Shown piece by piece: positions 48,583 through 56,865 of a stretch of 64,000 nt of DNA. The stretch is from assembly GCF_014779655.1 (NCBI RefSeq), contig NZ_JACXYX010000007.1:124001-188000 (forward strand), given 5' to 3'. The notes beneath the pieces are model-generated. The model was not told the origin of the DNA, did no database searches, and saw only the letters and a program-made list of their open reading frames with translations. The stretch is from Nocardioides ganghwensis (GTDB lineage: Bacteria > Actinomycetota > Actinomycetes > Propionibacteriales > Nocardioidaceae). A program made the position numbers and the translations under genes. Within the stretch, counting starts at the first letter, position 1. The number at the start of each line of letters is the position of its first letter.

Positions 48583-49674
48583 TCAGGCCGCCAGCGGGCG
48601 TACGGCCTCCTGACCGCCGGACGGCTTCGGCGAGCGGTCCGGGAGCGCGAGGCGGCAGATCTTGCGTGCCACGCTCGCCAGCTGCCTGCGCAGCGGCCCC
48701 GTCGTGTACTCGATCCCGTAGCGCTCGCAGATCTCGCGCACCTCGGGAGCGATCTCGGGGTAGCGCTTCGCCGGCAGGTCGGGGAACAGGTGGTGCTCGA
48801 TCTGGTGGCTCAGGTTGCCCGACATGACGTGGAACAGCGGCCCGCCGGAGATGTTGGCCGAGCCGAGGACCTGCCGGTAGTACCAGTGGCCGCGCGACTC
48901 GTCCTCGCACTCCTCCTCGCTGAACGTCTCGGCGCCGGCCGGGAAGTGGCCGCAGAAGATGATGTTGAACGCCCAGACGTTGCGGACAAGGTTGGCCGTC
49001 GCGTTGCCGACGAGGGTGAGCGGGAAGAGCGGGCCGGTGAGCGCCGGGAACAGCAGGTAGTCCTTGAGGGCCTGCCGCCTCACCTTGCGCATGATCCCGG
49101 CGTGCAGCGCCTTGTTGTCCTCCATCGTCCGCGTGCCCCTGACGATGTTCTCCACCTCGAGGTCGTGCATGGCCACGCCCCACTCGAAGAACACCATCAG
49201 CAGCAGGGCGTACACCGGGTTGCCCAGGTAGTAGGGGTGCCACTCCTGGTCCTCGTCCATCCGCAGGATGCCGTAGCCGATGTCGCGGTCCTTGCCGAGG
49301 ACGTTGGTGAACGTGTGGTGGATGTAGTTGTGGGAGTACTTCCACTGCTCGCCCGGGCAGACGTTGTCCCACTCGTAGATGCGTGAGTTGAGGTGCGGGT
49401 CGCCCATCCAGTCGTACTGGCCGTGCATCACGTTGTGGCCGATCTCCATGTTCTCGAGGATCTTGGAGGCCGAGAGCGCGGCGACGGCGAGCGGCCAGGC
49501 CGGCGGGAGGTAGAATAGCGCGCGGCCGAGCACCTCGAGCTGCTGCTGGCGCCTGACGATGCCGCGGATGTACGCCGCGTCGTCCTCGCCGAGGTCGTCG
49601 AGGACGCGACGGCGCAGCGCGTCCATCTCCGCGCCGAACGCGTCGAGCTGGTCGGGGGTCAGGTGGGGCTTCAT
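48583..49674 (-). CDS. membrane fatty acid desaturase
   Basis: 363 residues. Three histidine boxes bind a di-iron centre: HNVMH (in MEIGHNVMHGQYDW), HNYIHH (YSHNYIHHTFTN) and HQIEHH (NLSHQIEHHLFPDLP). Hydrophobic stretches around residues 60-85, 165-180 and 215-240 give the membrane part. It is similar to the acyl-CoA desaturases of actinobacteria (DesA3 type). Located 14 bases after the ferredoxin-reductase gene and probably cotranscribed, which supplies its electrons. It fits control of membrane fluidity. Confidence 0.9.
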   Translation of the reverse strand: MKPHLTPDQLDAFGAEMDALRRRVLDDLGEDDAAYIRGIVRRQQQLEVLGRALFYLPPAWPLAVAALSASKILENMEIGHNVMHGQYDWMGDPHLNSRIYEWDNVCPGEQWKYSHNYIHHTFTNVLGKDRDIGYGILRMDEDQEWHPYYLGNPVYALLLMVFFEWGVAMHDLEVENIVRGTRTMEDNKALHAGIMRKVRRQALKDYLLFPALTGPLFPLTLVGNATANLVRNVWAFNIIFCGHFPAGAETFSEEECEDESRGHWYYRQVLGSANISGGPLFHVMSGNLSHQIEHHLFPDLPAKRYPEIAPEVREICERYGIEYTTGPLRRQLASVARKICRLALPDRSPKPSGGQEAVRPLAA

Positions 49675-49688
49675 GGTGGTCCTTCCGG

Positions 49689-50777
49689 TCACAGGTCGAC
49701 GACGCAGTCGCCGGCGGGGGCGGAGACGCAGATCTGGATGTCCTCGTCGGGCAGCGAGGACTCCGCGCCGGAGAGCACGTTGCGCACGGTGCCCTCGGCC
49801 TTGCGGGTGGTGCAGGAGAAGCAGATGCCCATCCGGCAGCCGAAGACCGGGCTCAGGCCGGCGTCCTCGGCCTGCTCGAAGATCGAGGCGCCGGAGTTGG
49901 CGACCCGGCGGTCCGAGCGGGCGAACCTGAGGTCGCCCTCGGCGCTGCCGGTCGCCGTCGCCGGCGGCTTGAAGTGCTCCAGCCGCAGCCGCGGGCTGTC
50001 GCCGTACGCCGCGCGCACCAGTTCCATCATCCCGGCGGGGCCGCAGGCCCAGGTGTCGGTGTCGCGGAAGCCGGGTGCGAGTCGACGCAGCTCGAGCTCG
50101 CTGAAGCGCGCGTCGCCGTGGCGCAGGTGCACGGTCACGTCGTTGTCGTCCTCGGCGATCCGGGCGAGCTCGGCGGCGTAGATCTGGTCCTCCGGCGAGC
50201 GGGCGTGGTGAAGGAACGTCACGGGTCGTCCGGCGCGACCGTCGTAGCCGTCGCGCAGCAGGGTGCGCAACATCGACATCGCCGGCGTGATGCCGGAGCC
50301 ACCGGTGATGAAGAGCAGCGGGTCGATGCCGGGCGTGGCAGGGCTGACCGGGAGCGTGAAGCTCCCCTCGGCCTGGGAGAGGTGGAGCAGCAGGCCGGGT
50401 GCGGCGTCGACGAGGTGCTTGCTCACCTGCCCGTCCGCGTGGGCGCGGACCGTCAGGGCGATCTCCTCCCCCGCTCCCGAGGCGGGTGAGGAGATCGAGA
50501 AGCACCTGGTCATGCGTCGCGCCGAGCCCGGCAGGTCGAGGCCGACCTGGACGTACTGGCCGGCGCGGTGCCCGCGCCACGTGGCAGTGGGCCGGAGCGT
50601 GAGGGTGGCGACGGGGGCGCCGGGCGTGTCGGTCTCGCGGCGTACGTCGACGACGCGGGCCCGCACCTCGTGCGCCGCCCACATCGGGTTGATGCGCGAG
50701 AGGTAGTGGTCGACCCCGTGCGGCGAGGTGAGCGCGGCCGCGGTGCGCGAGCGGACGAGCCGGTCCAGCACGACCAT
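49689..50777 (-). CDS. ferredoxin reductase-like oxidoreductase with 2Fe-2S domain
   Basis: 362 residues. FAD-binding barrel (GQYVQVGLDLPGSARRMTRCFSISSP, RCFSISS being the flavin motif), NAD(P) domain (LLFITGGSGITPAMSMLRTLL and TWACGPAGMM) and a C-terminal plant-type 2Fe-2S domain GCRMGICFSCTTRKAEG ... DIQICVSAP with four Cys. It passes electrons from NAD(P)H to the desaturase downstream, like Rv3230c with DesA3. ATG 50777 has a perfect AAGGAGG five bases upstream; an in-frame TTG 36 bases earlier lies across the operator and is rejected. Confidence 0.9.
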   Translation of the reverse strand: MVVLDRLVRSRTAAALTSPHGVDHYLSRINPMWAAHEVRARVVDVRRETDTPGAPVATLTLRPTATWRGHRAGQYVQVGLDLPGSARRMTRCFSISSPASGAGEEIALTVRAHADGQVSKHLVDAAPGLLLHLSQAEGSFTLPVSPATPGIDPLLFITGGSGITPAMSMLRTLLRDGYDGRAGRPVTFLHHARSPEDQIYAAELARIAEDDNDVTVHLRHGDARFSELELRRLAPGFRDTDTWACGPAGMMELVRAAYGDSPRLRLEHFKPPATATGSAEGDLRFARSDRRVANSGASIFEQAEDAGLSPVFGCRMGICFSCTTRKAEGTVRNVLSGAESSLPDEDIQICVSAPAGDCVVDL

Positions 50778-50792
50778 CTCGGCCTCCTTGAC

Positions 50793-50810
50793 AGTGAACG
50801 TATGTTCACT
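50793..50810 (-). promoter_or_regulatory. TetR-type operator at the reductase-desaturase promoter
   Basis: AGTGAAC-GTAT-GTTCACT is a perfect 7+7 palindrome, placed directly upstream of the AAGGAGG of the reductase gene. CATATT just beyond it could be the -10 box, so the operator would cover the transcription start. The TetR-family gene diverges 126 bases away and is the natural candidate to bind here. Confidence 0.65.
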
Positions 50811-50923
50811 CAAATATGACCGACGTCCCCACGGCTGTCAACGCAGCCCCGCGTGATCCACCCCACGGTGCGTGCACACGCGTGCACCGCGATCCCGCGC
50901 CGCACTCCCCCGTACGGGTGCCC

Positions 50924-50929
50924 TACGAT
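50924..50929 (+). promoter_or_regulatory. -10 box TACGAT, leaderless promoter of the TetR gene
   Basis: TACGAT ends 6 bases before the ATG at 50936; no Shine-Dalgarno is seen. Confidence 0.5.
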
Positions 50930-50935
50930 CGCCGC

Positions 50936-51640
50936 ATGCCTCGCGTCGAGCCCACCGACCCTGCGCGGCCGGAGCCCGAGTCCGAGCCCGCATCCGAGTC
51001 CGGTTCGGAGTCCGGGTCACGCGCCGAGCGCAAGGAGCGCACCCGCCGGGCGATCCTCGACGCGGCGCTCGCGCTGGCCGCCGACTCCAACCTCGCGGCG
51101 ATCTCGCTGCGGCAGGTCGCCAAGCAGGTGGGGGTGGTGCCGACGGCGTTCTACCGCCACTTCGGCTCGCTCGAGCTGCTCGGGCTCGCACTGGTCGACG
51201 AGAGCTTCCGGTCGCTGCGGCTCATGCTCCTCGACGTCTGGCGGCACGCCCCGGAGTACCGCGACTTCATCGACGGCTCGCTGCCGATCGTCGCGCAGCA
51301 CGTGCGCGAGAACCGCTCCCACTACGCCTTCATCGCGCGCGAGCGCACGGCCGGACCGCCGCGCGTGCGGGAGGCGATCAGGCACGAGATCGACCTGATC
51401 ACCCGCGAGCTCGCCACCGACATCGCGCGCAGCGGGGCGGCCGAGCAGTACTCCAGCGCCGACATCGGGCTGCTGGCCGACCTCATCGTGTCCTTCGTGG
51501 TGACGATGGCCGAGCGGCTCGTCGACGACCCCGAGGCCGAGGAGCGCACGTTGGCGCAGGCGCGCACCCAGCTGCGGATGCTCCTCGTCGGGGCGCTCAA
51601 CTGGCGCTCGCGCGAGCCCGCCGACGGCGGGAGCCGCTGA
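50936..51640 (+). CDS. TetR-family transcriptional regulator
   Basis: 234 residues. A disordered Pro/Glu/Ser-rich leader precedes the TetR helix-turn-helix at about residues 30-75: RAILDAALALAADSNLAAIS, then LRQVAKQVGVVPTAFYRHFGSLELL. The remainder is the helical ligand domain. Its pattern resembles the fatty-acid responsive regulators that control desaturases in other bacteria, and it diverges from the reductase-desaturase pair. The effector, probably an acyl-CoA, is inferred from context only. ATG start is leaderless. Confidence 0.88.
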   Translation: MPRVEPTDPARPEPESEPASESGSESGSRAERKERTRRAILDAALALAADSNLAAISLRQVAKQVGVVPTAFYRHFGSLELLGLALVDESFRSLRLMLLDVWRHAPEYRDFIDGSLPIVAQHVRENRSHYAFIARERTAGPPRVREAIRHEIDLITRELATDIARSGAAEQYSSADIGLLADLIVSFVVTMAERLVDDPEAEERTLAQARTQLRMLLVGALNWRSREPADGGSR

Positions 51641-51641
51641 C

Positions 51642-52196
51642 GTGGGAGACGAGATGGGAGACGGGACGGCTGCTCACCCGGGCCTCGCTGCCGAGCTCGG
51701 CTACGCGCACTCCTCCGGCAACCCGCTGCACCGGCTGGTCAGGTGGGGCGCCGGCACGCGCGCCGGCGGCTGGGTGTTCTCGCGCACGCTGCGGCACCTC
51801 GACGACGCCGTCGGCCGGCTGACCGGAGGCCGCCACAGTGCGCCCGGCCTGCTCGCCGGCCTCGCGGTCCTGGACGTGACGACGACGGGGCGCAGGTCCG
51901 GCCGGAGCCGGACGAGCCACCTGATCGCGACGCCGTACGCCGGCGGGCTCGCGCTGCTCGGCACCAACTTCGGGCAGGCCGCTACCCCGGCGTGGGTGCA
52001 CAACCTCGAGGCAGACCCGCGCGCGAGCGTGACCTACCGCGGCACGACGCGGGACGTCGTCGCGCGTGCGGCCACCGCCACCGAGGCCGCCGAGGTCTTC
52101 GAGCTGGCCGGCCGCTTCTACCCCGGCTACGCCCACTACCGCAGGCGGGTCGGCGAGTCCCGGCGGATCCGGGTGCTCGTGCTCGAGCGGGCCTGA
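51642..52196 (+). CDS. nitroreductase-family deazaflavin-dependent oxidoreductase
   Basis: 184 residues of the F420-dependent Ddn/FDOR-A fold: LDVTTTGRRSGRSRTSHLIATPY, then LALLGTNFGQAATPAWVHNLEADPRASVTYRG, the segment binding coenzyme F420, and AEVFELAGRFYPGYAHYRRRVG. It probably reduces an unknown substrate with reduced F420, implying F420 is made by the organism. GTG 51642 is one base after the tetR stop with GGGAG upstream; ATG 51654 is an equally good start. Confidence 0.85.
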   Translation: MGDEMGDGTAAHPGLAAELGYAHSSGNPLHRLVRWGAGTRAGGWVFSRTLRHLDDAVGRLTGGRHSAPGLLAGLAVLDVTTTGRRSGRSRTSHLIATPYAGGLALLGTNFGQAATPAWVHNLEADPRASVTYRGTTRDVVARAATATEAAEVFELAGRFYPGYAHYRRRVGESRRIRVLVLERA

Positions 52197-52223
52197 CCGC
52201 GCGGCCGGGTCAGGAGCGAGCGC

Positions 52224-52928
52224 TCAGGTGCCCGGACGGGGGACCACCGGACGTACGGTCACGTCCGGGATGGTGGCGTCGGCCGGCAGGTCGATCACGT
52301 GCAGCAGGGTGTCGGCGACCGTGTCGGCGCTGATCCAGCGGGAGGCGTCGTAGGTGCGCCCCTCCTGCTCGTGCACCTTCTCCTGCATCGGGGTCGCGGT
52401 GCGACTGGGATAGACCGTGCTCACCCGTACGCCGTGCTCGACCTCCTCGGCCCGCAGCGAGTCGGCGAAGGCGCGCAGGCCGAACTTCGAGGCGGCGTAG
52501 GCCGACCACTCGGCACTGGCGGTGAGGCCGGCCGAGGAGTTCACGAACACCACGGTGCCGCGACCCGCGCGCACGTGCGGCAGCAGCTCGCGGGTCAGCA
52601 CGGCGGGAGCGGTGAGGTTGACCGTGACCTGTTCCTCCCAGGCGGCCAGCCGCAGCCGCTCGACCGGGGCGAGGTCCACGACCCCGGCGACGTGCACCAG
52701 CGAGTCGACGGGCCCGTCGACCTGACGGCCGAGGCCGTTGAGGGTCCCCGGGTCGGCGAGGTCGGCGACGAGGAGGTGGGCGTGGGGGAAGGTGCTCGCC
52801 AGCTCGCCGGCGCGCGCCTCGCTGCGGGCGAGCAGCACGAGGTCGTCGCCGCGGTCGGCGAGCCGGCGGGCCAGCGCCGCGCCGATGCCGGAGCCGGCCC
52901 CGGTCAGGACGTGCCGCCGGACGGTCAT
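52224..52928 (-). CDS. short-chain dehydrogenase/reductase
   Basis: 234 residues, classical SDR fold: cofactor loop VLTGAGSGIGAALARRLADRG, VHVAGVVDLAP, catalytic Ser in FVNSSAGLTASAEWSAYAASKFGLRAFADSL with the YxxxK Tyr and Lys. The substrate is unknown. ATG 52928 overlaps the zinc-type dehydrogenase gene stop (ATGA), so the two oxidoreductases are coexpressed. Confidence 0.9.
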   Translation of the reverse strand: MTVRRHVLTGAGSGIGAALARRLADRGDDLVLLARSEARAGELASTFPHAHLLVADLADPGTLNGLGRQVDGPVDSLVHVAGVVDLAPVERLRLAAWEEQVTVNLTAPAVLTRELLPHVRAGRGTVVFVNSSAGLTASAEWSAYAASKFGLRAFADSLRAEEVEHGVRVSTVYPSRTATPMQEKVHEQEGRTYDASRWISADTVADTLLHVIDLPADATIPDVTVRPVVPRPGT

Positions 52929-53893
52929 CGGGTGAAGACGATCTTGCCGAACACGTCGCCCCCGGCCATCGCCGCGAAGCCATCGCGTGCCTGGTCCATC
53001 GGGAGCGCACGGTCGACGAGCGGGCGCGTGCCGGTCGCGTCGAGGAACCGCACCAGCCGGTCGAGCTCGGCGCGGGTGCCCATCGTGGAGCCGATGACCG
53101 AGAGCTGCTTGAAGAAGATGTGCGTCAGGCCGGCGTCCCCGACGTCGGGACCGGAGGTCGTGCCGCTGATCACGATGCGGCCCCCCGGGCGCAGCGAGCG
53201 GATCGAATGGGTCCAGGTGGCCTTCCCGACGGTCTCCATGACGGCGTCGACCTTGACCGGCAGGCGGGCGCCGGACTCGAAGACCTCGTGCGCGCCGAGC
53301 TCCAGCGCCCGCTGTCGCTTGGACTCGTCACGGCTGGTGGCGAGGACCGTGAGGCCGGCCGCGCGGCCCAGCGTGATCAGCGCCGTGGCGACGCCGCCGC
53401 CGGCACCCTGCACCAGCACGGTCTCGCCCGGCTGGCACGCGCCCTGCACGAAGAGCATCCGGTAGGCCGTCAGCCACGCGGTCGGCAGGCACGCGGCCTC
53501 CTCGAACGACAGCGACGCCGGCTTGGGCACGAGGTTGCGGCGCGGCACGACCACCTGGTCGGCGAAGGTGCCCTGGTGGCGCTCCGAGAGCAGCGACCGG
53601 CCGGGGTCGTCCGCCTCGTCACCGGTCCAGCGCGGGTCGCCGATGACGCCGTGCACCACGACCTCGTTGCCGTCCTCGTCGATGCCTGCCGCGTCGCAGC
53701 CGAGGATCATCGGCAGCGACTCCTGGCGCAGGCCCACCCCGCGCAGCGACCACAGGTCGTGGTGGTTGAGGCTGGCCGCCTTCACGGTGACCGTGGCCCA
53801 CCCGTCGGGCGCCTCGGGTGCGGGACGCTCCCCCACCACCAGGCCGCTCAGCGGGTCGTCGGAGGAGAAGGACTCGGCATAGACGGCGAACAT
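52925..53893 (-). CDS. MDR-family zinc-type alcohol dehydrogenase/quinone oxidoreductase-like protein
   Basis: 322 residues of the medium-chain dehydrogenase superfamily. N-terminal GroES-like domain SLNHHDLWSLRGVGLRQESLPMILGCDAAG, cofactor loop VLVQGAGGGVATALITLGRAAG, and FFKQLSVIGSTMGTRAEL. The structural-zinc Cys cluster and several catalytic zinc ligands are missing, so it is closer to the zinc-independent quinone oxidoreductase group. ATG follows TAGGGT by 6 bases. Substrate unknown. Confidence 0.85.
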   Translation of the reverse strand: MFAVYAESFSSDDPLSGLVVGERPAPEAPDGWATVTVKAASLNHHDLWSLRGVGLRQESLPMILGCDAAGIDEDGNEVVVHGVIGDPRWTGDEADDPGRSLLSERHQGTFADQVVVPRRNLVPKPASLSFEEAACLPTAWLTAYRMLFVQGACQPGETVLVQGAGGGVATALITLGRAAGLTVLATSRDESKRQRALELGAHEVFESGARLPVKVDAVMETVGKATWTHSIRSLRPGGRIVISGTTSGPDVGDAGLTHIFFKQLSVIGSTMGTRAELDRLVRFLDATGTRPLVDRALPMDQARDGFAAMAGGDVFGKIVFTR

Positions 53894-53899
53894 TCCTCG

Positions 53900-53905
53900 A
53901 CCCTA
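53900..53905 (-). promoter_or_regulatory. -10 box TAGGGT, leaderless promoter of the MDR-SDR pair
   Basis: On the minus strand TAGGGT ends 6 bases before the ATG at 53893. Confidence 0.5.
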
Positions 53906-53962
53906 GCGAGTGCTGGTCGTTATCCGGTTGCGGGTCCTCAGCCCGGACTGTTGGGTTGCCGG

Positions 53963-55204
53963 GTGAGCATCGACGTACGTCCCTCGGAGGACGCCGAGAA
54001 GTACCTGGCCACCGACCAGCTGGTCTGGTTCGGCGAGGTCACCGACGCCGACGCCGATCACCTGCGGCTCGGGCTGCCCACCGACCAGCGGTTCGCGGTG
54101 GACCTCCCCGACGGGCCGTCGGACCTGCACGCCGGCATCTACGGCGTGCGCCCGATGGAGATGTCGCTGCCCGGCGACGCCCTGGTCCCGATCGCCGGGC
54201 TCACCTGGGTCGGCGTACATCCCGACGCCCGGCGCCGCGGGGTCCTCACCGCGATGATGACCGACCACCTCGCCCGCAGCCGCGACGCCGGGACCGCGAT
54301 CTCGGCCCTGCACGCGAGCGAGGCCGCGATCTACGGTCGCTACGGCTACGGACTCGCGGTGCTGACCCACCAGGTCGACCTCGGCCGCGGGACGACGTTC
54401 ACCGCGCCGCACCTCGAGGACGAGGTCGCCGGCATCACCACGCAGCTCGTGACCATGTCCGACGACGGCGTGGCCGAGCGGATGCGTGCCTGCCAGCTGG
54501 CCGCGGCGCCGGACTTCCCCGGCACGATCGTCGGCTCCCCCGGGTTCTTCACGCTGATGACGTCCGAGACGCCCGAGCAGCTGCGCGACAAGGAGCGGCG
54601 CCGCGTCCTGTTCGCCCGCCGCCACGGCTCGGACGTCGGCTTCGCCGGGCTGCGCCGCGAGCACAAGTGGGCCGACGCACGGCCGTCCGGGACGGTCACC
54701 GTCGGCACCTTCACCGGCGGTCCGGCAGCGCGGCTCGCCCTCGCCCGCCGGGTGGTCGACCTCGACCTGATGGGCACCACGAAGCTGGAGAACATCGGCG
54801 TCGACGACCCGGTCCTCGGCTGGGTCGGCGGACCGCGCGGCACCGGCGACCTCAAGACCTGGGACAGCACGTGGGTACGCCTCGTCGACCTCGAGGCAGC
54901 CTGGGCGCTGCGGTCGTACGAGTCCGACTGCGACGTCGTCGTCGAGGTCGCCGACCGCTACGCCCCCTGGAACGCCGGGCGCTGGCGCCTGCTGGCCTCC
55001 GACGGAGTCGGCTCGGCCTCGCGCTCCGACTCCCCCGCCGACGTCACGCTCGACGTCGCCGTCCTCGGCGCGGGCTACCTGGGGCACGGCATCGCCGGCC
55101 TCCTGCGCGCCGGGGTGGTCACCGAGCACCGGCCGGGGGCGTACGCCGGGCTGGCCCGCGCGATGCGGACCTCGCTGGCCCCGGAGCCGTCGATCGGGTT
55201 CTAG
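53963..55204 (+). CDS. Eis-family GNAT N-acetyltransferase
   Basis: 413 residues, with the three-part layout of Eis: an N-terminal GNAT domain (IAGLTWVGVHPDARRRGVLTAMMTDHLA is the acetyl-CoA loop, and ALHASEAAIYGRYGYGLA follows), a second GNAT-like domain, and a C-terminal sterol-carrier-protein-like domain ending LARAMRTSLAPEPSIGF. The free C-terminal carboxylate acts as a base in Eis; here the end is SIGF. Eis proteins acetylate amines of antibiotics or other substrates; in vivo target unknown. GTG 53963 gives the usual start; no strong Shine-Dalgarno is visible. Confidence 0.88.
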   Translation: MSIDVRPSEDAEKYLATDQLVWFGEVTDADADHLRLGLPTDQRFAVDLPDGPSDLHAGIYGVRPMEMSLPGDALVPIAGLTWVGVHPDARRRGVLTAMMTDHLARSRDAGTAISALHASEAAIYGRYGYGLAVLTHQVDLGRGTTFTAPHLEDEVAGITTQLVTMSDDGVAERMRACQLAAAPDFPGTIVGSPGFFTLMTSETPEQLRDKERRRVLFARRHGSDVGFAGLRREHKWADARPSGTVTVGTFTGGPAARLALARRVVDLDLMGTTKLENIGVDDPVLGWVGGPRGTGDLKTWDSTWVRLVDLEAAWALRSYESDCDVVVEVADRYAPWNAGRWRLLASDGVGSASRSDSPADVTLDVAVLGAGYLGHGIAGLLRAGVVTEHRPGAYAGLARAMRTSLAPEPSIGF

Positions 55205-55235
55205 CGGCTCGCGCCCCCGGCGCGCCGGGGGGCCG

Positions 55236-55259
55236 GATCCGCCGCACGTGCGGCGGATC
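55236..55259. terminator. 24-bp perfect palindrome between convergent genes
   Basis: GATCCGCCGCAC followed directly by its exact reverse complement GTGCGGCGGATC. It lies 31 bases after the Eis-like gene and overlaps the stop codon of the convergent GH13 gene, so it could end transcription from both sides. Confidence 0.6.
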
Positions 55260-56865
55260 AGGCGAGCTCGAGGACTCCGTAGCCGAAGCCGTCCACGCGA
55301 AGCCCGCTCGGCAGCACGTCGACGCCCTGCCCCAGGAGCAGCCGCGCGCCCTCGAGCCCGTCGACCGCGACCTCGGCCGGCTCGCGGCGCGGGTTGACCA
55401 CCACGACGTGAGAGTCGCCGCGGCGCCAGGTGAAGGGGTAGCCCTCGTGCAGGACGGTCGTCGGGGCGCGGCCGCCGAGGGCCGGGGTGGCACGACGCAG
55501 CGCGATGAGCCGGCGCACCAGGTGCAGCGTCGAGCCGGGGTCCTGCTCCTGCGCACTGACGGTCGGCCGGTCATCGGACGGGTCGATGGGGAGGTAGAGG
55601 TCCTCCGGGGCGGCGGTGGAGAAGCCGGCGTTCGGCGAGTCGTCCCACTGCATCGGCGTACGGCAGCCGGACCGGTTGTAACCGGGGTTGCAGATCGAGC
55701 CCTCCACGTCGGGCAGGCCGGGCACGTAGCGCATGCCGATCTCGTCGCCGTAGTAGAGCGAGGGGACGGTGCCCCAGGTGAACAGGAACGTCAGCGCGGC
55801 GCCGAGCTGCTCGGGCGTACGGGGGGCGGTGCGCAGCCGGCTGAAGTCGTGGTCGGCGGTCCCCATCAGCACGGGCCGGGTCGGGTCGTCCGCCCGTGCC
55901 GCGGCCCACCCGTCGAGGAAGGTGCGGGTCGTGCCCCTGCCGTCCTCGTGGAAGAACGCGTCGCCCGTCCGGTGGAAGGGCAGGACTCCTGCACCCTTGT
56001 TGTCGAAGAGGCTGGCGTGCTCGGCGTGGATCACGAGGAAGAAGTCGGCGTCGAACCCCATGCCCTGGCCCGTGCGCGGCTCCACGCCCTCCGGGACCAG
56101 CACCGCGTCGGGATGGGCCGAGGCCAGCCAGGCCTGGAGGTCCCGCCAGACCTGCGTCGCCGCCCCCCGACCGGCGTTCTTGCCGCGGTGGTCCTTCACC
56201 AGGGAGAACGCCATGTCGACGCGGAACCCGGCGACGCCCCTGCTCAGCCAGAAGTCGAGCACCTCGCGCAGCATCTCCTTGTTGCGCGTCGGGCCCGGGT
56301 CGTCGACGGCGTCGCGCCACGGCTCCGCCTCCGGCGTCTCGGTCCACCCGAAGTTCAGCGCGGGCTGCTCGTCGTAGAAGTTCTTGAGGTACCAGCCCCG
56401 GCGCGGCCCCGGCGACGGCACCCACGCCGGTGTACCGGGGACGCCGGGCTCCCACGCCCACTCCGGGAGCTCCTCGCACCAGACGTAGCGGTCGCCCTCC
56501 GGACTCGGGCCGTCCGCGTGGAGCTCGGCCTGGAACCACGGGTGCTCGATCGAGGTGTGGCCGGCGACCAGGTCGAGCAGCACCCGGATCCCGCGTCGTC
56601 CCGCCTTGTCGACCAGCTCGACCAGGTCCTCGTTGGTGCCGTAGCGCGGCGCCACCTGCAGGTAGTCCGAGACGTCGTAGCCCGCGTCGACGAACGGCGA
56701 GGCGAAGCAGGGGTTGAACCAGATGGTGTCGACACCCAGCGACTCGACGTGGTCGAGACGCTCGATCACCCCGCGGAGGTCGCCGATCCCATCGCCGTCG
56801 GAGTCCGCGAAGGACTGCGGGTAGATCTCGTAGACGACGGCGTCGCGCAGCCAGTCGCCGGCCAT
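55258..56865 (-). CDS. GH13 alpha-amylase-family glycosidase
   Basis: 535 residues, cytoplasmic (no signal peptide). Four GH13 regions: I DLVAGHTSIEHPWF, II GFRVDMAFSL (nucleophile Asp), III VLVPEGVEP (acid Glu), IV GTADHDFSRL (Asp). The start [30 protein letters not shown] is the oligo-1,6-glucosidase/alpha-glucosidase subfamily opening. A Glu-His type domain-B insertion and C-terminal beta-domain follow. It likely hydrolyses or transfers glucose from maltooligosaccharides, isomaltose or trehalose-related sugars. The ATG shares a base with the malic-enzyme stop (TGATG). Confidence 0.88.
   Translation of the reverse strand: MAGDWLRDAVVYEIYPQSFADSDGDGIGDLRGVIERLDHVESLGVDTIWFNPCFASPFVDAGYDVSDYLQVAPRYGTNEDLVELVDKAGRRGIRVLLDLVAGHTSIEHPWFQAELHADGPSPEGDRYVWCEELPEWAWEPGVPGTPAWVPSPGPRRGWYLKNFYDEQPALNFGWTETPEAEPWRDAVDDPGPTRNKEMLREVLDFWLSRGVAGFRVDMAFSLVKDHRGKNAGRGAATQVWRDLQAWLASAHPDAVLVPEGVEPRTGQGMGFDADFFLVIHAEHASLFDNKGAGVLPFHRTGDAFFHEDGRGTTRTFLDGWAAARADDPTRPVLMGTADHDFSRLRTAPRTPEQLGAALTFLFTWGTVPSLYYGDEIGMRYVPGLPDVEGSICNPGYNRSGCRTPMQWDDSPNAGFSTAAPEDLYLPIDPSDDRPTVSAQEQDPGSTLHLVRRLIALRRATPALGGRAPTTVLHEGYPFTWRRGDSHVVVVNPRREPAEVAVDGLEGARLLLGQGVDVLPSGLRVDGFGYGVLELA

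Noticed and set aside
50777..50813. TTG start for the ferredoxin reductase 36 bases upstream
   Set aside because: It would translate across the palindromic operator; the ATG at 50777 has a perfect AAGGAGG at the right distance.
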